NCBI GenBank assembly: GCA_903632075.3
Contig: CAHIKZ030002024.1
Coordinates: forward strand, 5,347,501 to 5,411,500
DNA: 64,000 bases
Reading direction: 5' to 3'
Source of the DNA: Acanthosepion pharaonis
Lineage: Eukaryota > Mollusca > Cephalopoda > Sepiida > Sepiidae
In this document: positions 57,773-64,000 of the stretch, in pieces
Layout of the letters: each line of letters starts with the position of its first letter
Numbering within the stretch: position 1 is the first letter of the stretch
Made by a program: the position numbers and the translations under genes
Notes under the pieces: generated by a model
Database searches by the model: none
Told to the model about the DNA's origin: nothing
The model's input: only the letters and a program-made list of their open reading frames with translations

Positions 57773-57852
57773 TATTAGAAGAATATGCACCCTATACAGT
57801 TTCAAACATGAGTACCTTGTAAAAATAACGTTTAGTAATGAAAAATCCATTC

Positions 57853-57923
<71 letters not shown>

Positions 57924-57937
57924 GTATATATATATAT
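57714..57937. repeat. Two (TA)n tracts with (TATG)n
   Basis: TA at 57714-57770 and 57858-57911, then gtatgtatgtat, then TA to 57937. The 87-bp spacer is unassigned. Confidence 0.92.
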
Positions 57938-58261
57938 AAAATAACACACAATGTGTGCTCATGATAAATGCATATAGAAATATATGAGTAATATTTTGGA
58001 TATAACTAAAATATATATGTAAATGTACAATATGAATATAGACAAAAGAAAAAATTACCTTACCCAATGCATTTTATCCACTGATGGACTTTAGCTAAAC
58101 TTTCCAATTAGCATGATGAATATTTATGACTTGCTCTTAAATTTGAAAATTTCTAAATGCCAACAGCAATTTTATTTGGTTTATAAATACTTGTTGCAAA
58201 ATAAAGTCCATCAGTGTACAAAATACAGTGTCAGCTAAGATAAGTTTTTTTTCTTATATCT

Positions 58262-58314
<53 letters not shown>

Positions 58315-58658
58315 GACAAAGAAAAACTTAAAAAACCATAGGTGATATTTTATTTCATTGAAGTCGATAAAAAATGGCTTCAAATCTTCAGACCTGTAAA
58401 CCAAATGAAGATGGAAAAATTTACTCATGGTTTAAAAATTAAGAATAATGATTTCATATAGAGAGTAGGGGGAAAGAAAGATATTAAGTTATCAACATAT
58501 AGGAAGTGGGGAAATGAAAACAGTGTCTTCTCAGTTGGATTTACACCCATGATGACCTAGATTGACATCTGTATTGTAGACAAAAATCGTTACATTAAAT
58601 TGGTGGTTGAGAATACATTTCAAAGATTTTAAGTGAAAATTCTAAAATCTGCCTGGAT

Positions 58659-58707
<49 letters not shown>

Positions 58708-59649
58708 ATTGCACATTGAGTTCTGGTTTAATTAAAATAGTACTCGATGTATAATAACAGAGATATAATCTATATTAAAAATAAATGTTTTTTTATCTAA
58801 CTCAAACTTTTCATATCTATCTAAAAACTATACATTTTTTTCATCTGTATTGAAAAGTTTCTTGAGTGTGAACATGTTTATATAAACACTGTACACAGCT
58901 GTATATATAGAAAGAAAGAAAAAATAAGCAGCTTTTTGATTGAGATGAAGAGAAAATTATCAATTTTTCAATAGATCAGAAAGGCTTGAGTTAGTTAAAA
59001 TGAGTATGTATAAAAAGAGTATGTCCATAAGCACACACACCATAGATTAGTTGATAGGCAGTTTTAGGATCTGATAGGTCAAAGGGGAAATAATTGGACC
59101 AAGTTCAAAGGCCATGTCTTGGGAATCTTTCAATTACATATTAACTATATTTTTGAGTTTAGATATCAATGTTTAGCAATGATATTAAATTAAAATCTAG
59201 TAAAATAAATGAAATAAATGTTATATAAAAAAAAAGACTGCTCAAAAGTGTTCAGAATTTGGAAGAAAAAGATGTTAGTGATTTCTCTAATACCTGCACT
59301 GTAGTATTAAATGTATATTGCCATGTGCTGCTGTATGTTTTTGACAAGAATACGCTTGTTTCTAGCCAAATTGAGAACAATAAGTCTCACTGGTTTGAAG
59401 CCAAAGCTGATATATATATTGAAGTAGATTTTCTGAGCACTGTCCCCATCTGAGGCATAGTGCCCAGTTGAGAATAATGGGCATATTCGGCTTACAGTTG
59501 ACCCTGAATGCATTATGCAAATCAATGTTTTCAAAATAAAGTTGGTATTAAGCAATCGATATTAGCAAAATGCTCAGGACTTAATAATAATAAAGTCTAC
59601 GTAACATAAAAGAAAGTCCATCACAACAATTAATATTAAAATATTTATT
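57938..59649. other. Unassigned AT-rich sequence with two (TA)n tracts
   Basis: TA tracts lie at about 58263-58311 and 58663-58704. Nothing else is recognised. Confidence 0.5.
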
Positions 59650-59880
59650 AGAAAATGTGTTGATAAAGTGATTGATGATGGGATGCCAGGTCAGGACCAA
59701 TAACAATGCAGATTCTTCTTTGGATTTATCAAGAATCTCTAAATACATAGCAGTAGCACTAGACCAGATGTGGCAGCAATATTCAATGCATGGATGAATG
59801 GTAAATATCTGAAATAAAAGTGAGCCTGATTTCCTTGCAGTGGACCTATCAGTTGATTCAATATAATCTTTCCACTACAT
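59650..59880 (-). mobile_element. LINE 3' fragment (minus)
   Basis: The minus strand reads WKDYIESTDRSTARKSGSL, then IHPCIEYCCHIWSSATAMYL, EILDK and VLTWHP, the post-RT region of the common LINE family. Confidence 0.78.
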
Positions 59881-59928
59881 TTTCAGCAGAAACTGTTAGT
59901 CCAAGAAAATAATATATATTGCATATGT

Positions 59929-59940
59929 GTGTGTTTGTTT

Positions 59941-60005
<65 letters not shown>
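59929..60005. repeat. (TG)n microsatellite
   Basis: About 30 or more TG units, without the TA partner seen at most other loci. Confidence 0.95.
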
Positions 60006-60011
<6 letters not shown>

Positions 60012-60261
60012 CAGGAACATATGTGTTAAATAACCAACGAGTCAATATTCCCAAGATATATAACAAAAATACCATGTGAATTTCAACATATAATATTTAT
60101 TTTCTGATTAACATTTGTAATATCTCATTCATTTATTGATTAATTGATTTGTTTTTTAGGCCTTATCAACCTTTTGCAGGTTATTTAAAGCCAGAAATCA
60201 TTATTTTTTAGATTATGATTCTACTAAGCAACCCATATCCGGAAGGAGAAGTGGTGGATTC

Positions 60262-60385
60262 ATGCCTTTCCCAAGGGTATTGCCATGTAAGTGAATATAA
60301 CGAACGAGACAGGAATTGGAACTTGACTCTGTAATTTCAAATTTTGAGCTGTTATCCATTTCACAACCCGCACATTCAGGTTTAC
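60262..60385 (-). mobile_element. Decayed tRNA-Arg-type SINE head (minus)
   Basis: Read on the minus strand, gaaatggataacagctc and aagttccaattcc stand where the A and B boxes lie in the 4961 copy, followed by ttatattcacttacat as in that copy. Confidence 0.55.
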
Positions 60386-60429
60386 CTTATACAATATGTG
60401 CTATGATTGTGTGACAACAATAAGACACA

Positions 60430-60555
60430 TATATGTCAATAGAGAAATCTCAAACCATTGTCACACTGTTGATTGTGGTACTTAATTGACAATATCTCAC
60501 TTCATTTTTTTGATGATGTTGAACAAAAACACAACTGGATGTGTATTATGAAGCC
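60430..60555 (+). repeat. Direct repeat, copy 1 (flanks the mariner)
   Basis: It shares agaaatctcaaaccattgtc, gatgatgttgaacaaaa and acacaactggatgtgt with 62582-62700. The two copies lie on either side of the mariner at 61027-62302. The sequence 60556-60948 between is unassigned. Confidence 0.75.
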
Positions 60556-60948
60556 TTCAAACATTTAAGTACTGACCAGGCTCAACATTGTTTAATTTCA
60601 GTGATCATACCAGAATTTTGTACATTATTCAAAATAGAAGAAATAACAGTATTGTTATTCAATGTTTTCCTCATGATTTCTTAAATACACAAGTACTTTT
60701 GACTGTTCATTCAGTCATCTTCAGGCATGGAAATTATTTTGTTTTTGATAAAATGCACAGTTGAAAGTATTTGTGTATTTATGATCTTATACAGCTTATA
60801 ATTTAAAAAAAGGCAAGGATTATAACATCCATTGCGTAATTAGTAATTTTGTTTGGGATTTTGCCATTTTTTATCATTAACTTCACTAATTTACTTTTTT
60901 GTAAGAATGATTCATTGTAATGTAATATAAATTGAACTGCACCACATA

Positions 60949-60954
60949 TTATAT

Positions 60955-61026
<72 letters not shown>
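60949..61026. repeat. (TA)n left of the mariner
   Basis: A TA tract with one interruption runs up to the mariner's left end. Confidence 0.95.
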
Positions 61027-61030
<4 letters not shown>

Positions 61031-62298
61031 GTCATCCTATAAGTTCTGTCTGAATTTTGAATAAAGAAAACAAATGACCAAATGTTACATTTAATTACAG
61101 ATTCAATCAACAATGTATTTTCCCTGATTATCTATGACTTCTTTCCACCTATTAACAAGCTTACTAATTCCATTACTGTAAAATTCTTTAGGCTTTGATT
61201 CGAAGAACTCACAAATGTCAGTTTTAACCTCTTCCTGTGTTACAAAAGCTGTTTCTTCCAAATAATTCTGTAAGCTACGAAACAAATGGTAGTCTGAAGG
61301 AGCAAGATTGGGAGAATAAGGTGGATGAGGAATTTTCTCCCAACCAAGTTCTTCGATCTTTTGTGACGTGATTCTTGCTGTGTGGGGTCGTGCATTGTAC
61401 TGATAAAACATCACCCCTTTTTGATTCACTAGAGCAGGTCTTTTTTTCCTCAAAGCTTGGTTCAAACGCTCTAATTGCTGACAGTATATTTGAGCATTAA
61501 TTGTTGCATTAGGTGGTAAGAATTCAAGGTGGATTATTCCTTGGCGATCCCACCAGATTGAAAGAAGAACCTTTTGCCCATGAAGTTCCCTTCTTGGCTG
61601 TGGCTGGGGTCCTTCCCCTTTACCAAGCCACTGTCTACGACTCTTAACATTTCGATAAAAGATCCATTTTTCGTTGCCAGTCAAAAGTCTATCCAAAAAA
61701 GGAGAAACAAGTTGGCGAGAATGGAGAGAAGAGCAGATATCAACTCGGGATTTGAGGTTGTTTTCAGACAATTCATGAGGCACCCATTTTCCAAGTTTAG
61801 GAACTTTTCCAAGTTGTTGAAGATGACGATGAACAGTTGTATGGTTTGAACTGAGAACCACTGCCAGTTCCTCAACTGATAAAGCAGGGCTGCTTCACAA
61901 AGCTTTTCAGAAAACTCAACTAGACGTCTGGTTCGATCTTCATTTTCAAGGGTGAAATCTCCACCTCTGAATTTTGCAAACCATCTTCTGCAAGTTCTTT
62001 CATTCACACATTCCTCTCCATAAACTGAGTGAATGTTTCTAGCCGCTTCGGCTGATGAGTTTCCTTTTGTGTACTCATAAAGCATTATGTACCTCAAATG
62101 ATTCTTGGGTACTTCCATGTTAGCAGGGTTTTAATCAAACAAAATTTAATTTTATTGTCCTCTGAAATAAAATTTGATCAGTTTAAATGCATCTAAACAT
62201 AAAAATAATGTTCAGCTCCATTAGATATTATAAAATACTCTTTAAATTTTGTTCATTTTAACAAAAAGTTAAAATTCGGACAGAACTTATGGGGTGAC

Positions 62299-62302
<4 letters not shown>
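61027..62302 (-). mobile_element. Full-length mariner element
   Basis: The element is 1,276 bp. Its 32-bp terminal inverted repeats (tcaggtcaYccYataagttc ...) match at 29 of 32 positions; all three differences are C/T. TA lies on each side at 61025-61026 and 62303-62304. Both flanks are (TA)n tracts. Length, repeats and coding content fit the mariner family; it encodes one degenerate transposase on the minus strand. Confidence 0.93.
61103..62118 (-). pseudogene. Mariner transposase, frameshifted and catalytically dead
   Basis: The start is ATG at 62118 (MEVPKNHLRYIMLYEYTKGN), leading into the N-terminal helix-turn-helix domain with ERTCRRWFAKFRGGDFTLE. A single-base-type frameshift near 61885 moves the frame; the second part runs from 61893 to 61103 and ends GKYIVD. 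It contains WVPHELSE, TGNEKWIFY, QYNARPHTA and YSPNLAPSDYHLF. The last two catalytic positions are 34 residues apart, so the class is mariner DD34D. The first Asp is Asn (codon 61673-61675) and the second is Tyr (codon 61397-61399); only the third Asp remains. Total length, about 338 codons, matches the family. It cannot catalyse transposition. Confidence 0.93.

Positions 62303-62304
<2 letters not shown>

Positions 62305-62331
<27 letters not shown>
62305..62331. repeat. (TA)n right of the mariner
   Basis: A short TA tract continues from the right target duplication. Confidence 0.92.
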
Positions 62332-62334
<3 letters not shown>

Positions 62335-63045
62335 CAAGGTGACATTTTAACCTTAAAAAATCCCCCAACCCAGTAGTAGGAGTACATCTTATACTCCAGA
62401 TATAACATGTAAACCTTAAATCTTGTAGTAAGTTGTCAGCATGAGAGATTTTTGAGTTTAGGCTAACACCTGCATTGGTAACTTAATTCACATTATTATA
62501 ATAAAACAATAAATGTGTAGTGTAATAAAAGTAATCTTACCTTATTTAATATGTGGTAGGTTTGCAAAAAACAATAAAATGCATATATATCAAGAGAGAA
62601 ATCTCAAACCATTGTCACACACTATCTCTCTTCCAATATCTCACTTCCTTTTTTCGATGATGTTGAACAAAACACAACTGGATGTGTGTCACAACAAGCC
62701 ATATAAAGATCACATATAGAAAGAGTGGATGGTTACCAGGGAAAAGTCATTCATGCTACCATAATAGCCTGCCAAAAAAACAGCACTGACTCATGAGGTA
62801 TTGTAGATTGTGGTAGTTAATCAACAATAATTAACCAACATTTTTCATTAGAATTTGAGTGAAAATACAATATATGCTTACAGAATTTATTCAAGAAATT
62901 CAATACAGTACATTCTAAAATATAATTTGGTTGGGGGGGGAGCTTCTTGTACAGCAAATATAGCCAGAACCCTACATTTTAACTTAAAAATTTGTGGTTC
63001 ATCTTATATGCCTATGACAAGTTACTTTTTACATCAGTATATGCA

Positions 63046-63047
<2 letters not shown>
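62332..63047. other. Unassigned sequence with direct-repeat copy 2
   Basis: 62582-62700 is the second copy of the 60430-60555 repeat. A run of eight G lies at about 62933-62940. Nothing else is recognised. Confidence 0.5.
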
Positions 63048-63105
<58 letters not shown>

Positions 63106-63124
63106 ATGTATGTATGCATGTATG

Positions 63125-63215
<91 letters not shown>

Positions 63216-63242
63216 GTATATATATATAAAAATGTATATATA
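63048..63242. repeat. (TA)n, (TG)n and (TATG)n microsatellite cluster
   Basis: TA then TG (63048-63104), TATG units, TA, TATG, long TA (about 63155-63205) and TATG again. The open frames across it are artefacts. Confidence 0.93.
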
Positions 63243-63479
63243 TGGAAATTTATAAGACAAGGATCTTTTCATTCATAAACAGGTTCGGGGTTTTTGTATA
63301 TTATTTGAATTGTTCGCGAAGATGGATTTCTCGCCAATTAAATCATTAACCTTTGTATTTGTTTTTTGTATGATTCTTAAATAGACTTGTCAGATCAAGA
63401 GAGATCAAGACGTTCATATGGATGTGAGACATGGTAACAAAATTGTTCAGAAATATCTAAACTGTCAACATTATACAAC

Positions 63480-63780
63480 TAATTTCCCAGATCAATGGCT
63501 GAAAGTGGCTTTGGCCAAGTGAAGTCTATGGGTTTTGGTGAAGTTCATACTTCTTTCCACTTTGTGGATTGATGCTACAGTATCACAAACAAAGAACCAT
63601 GCGAAATAACTGAATTCACATCACTTCAGGACTCTCAACAGCAGCAACATCTAAAATGGATAGCACATTTACCTAATGACTTTAATCAAGATGATGACAT
63701 TTCACACACTTTCAAAAAGAAATCCCTATCAATCCTGAAAAAAACACTAACAGTCTTGTGGACCTATTTTTCTAGAAAAA
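63480..63780 (+). mobile_element. LINE C-terminal remnant (plus)
   Basis: The plus frame reads ITEFTSLQDSQQQQHLKWIA then HLPNDFNQ, related to the minus-strand copy at 36770-37130 over about 130 bp (both with acagcagcaacatctaaaat). The last bases of the window, 63781-64000, are unassigned. Confidence 0.6.
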
Positions 63781-64000
63781 TTGTTTTAAGAGGAATCTTT
63801 TGTAAATTTTGTCCAAGAGTTGTATGTCAAATGTTTCCTTATAAGGATACAGCTTATACTCCCATTATCATTATCATCGGGTTGTAAAGAAAAAAATATT
63901 CTCTAAAGAGAAACAAAATGGTGTACTGTTATTTTGTGATGGGTGAAATTTTTGTTGGAAATTGGGAAAAGTTGAACAGAGATCAATTAACAATTAGAAA

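Overview
This is eukaryotic, AT-rich, non-coding DNA made almost entirely of repeats. I find no convincing host protein-coding exon, no rRNA and no operon-like gene order. The best guess for the source is a coleoid cephalopod, probably octopus-like. The reasons are several SINEs with tRNA-Arg-like heads (octopus OR-type SINEs are known), many 5'-truncated LINE tails of one family, Tc1/mariner relics of two or more families, and roughly 45 long (TA)n or (TA)n(TG)n tracts. The organism call is from memory of such genomes and was not searched.

Layout. 0-16 kb: two copies of one LTR (117-383 with a 5-bp target duplication; 14894-15134), LINE tails, SINEs, and near-perfect foldbacks beside (TA)n tracts. 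16-23 kb: dense microsatellites, a probable non-autonomous Helitron (18133-18832) and a decayed Tc1 element (20622-21790). 23.9-29.0 kb: a 5-kb pyrimidine-only satellite whose few stop codons create long but meaningless open frames. 29-45 kb: LINE pieces including a reverse-transcriptase core, an internally deleted mariner (32329-33072), a TA-bounded foldback (34893-35116), a Tigger-like MITE fragment and a 129-bp tandem repeat. 45-53 kb: a Tc1-like transposase whose own coding sequence has been amplified in place into about 20 tandem copies (46933-47922), the longest LINE copy (49494-52180, minus), a small MITE and a foldback element carrying a tRNA-like core. 53.9-57.7 kb: a tandem segmental duplication whose two copies differ by insertions, giving natural filled and empty sites. 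57.7-64 kb: more TA tracts and a full-length but dead mariner (61027-62302) sitting inside a (TA)n tract.

Nothing here works as a pathway. The recurring theme is the interplay of TA-targeting transposons, (TA)n microsatellites and palindromes. The strongest novel-looking signals are the in-gene amplification of a transposase segment, two foldback elements with Pol III promoter boxes in their centres, and a repeat family bounded on both sides by (TA)n with an empty-site copy in the same window.
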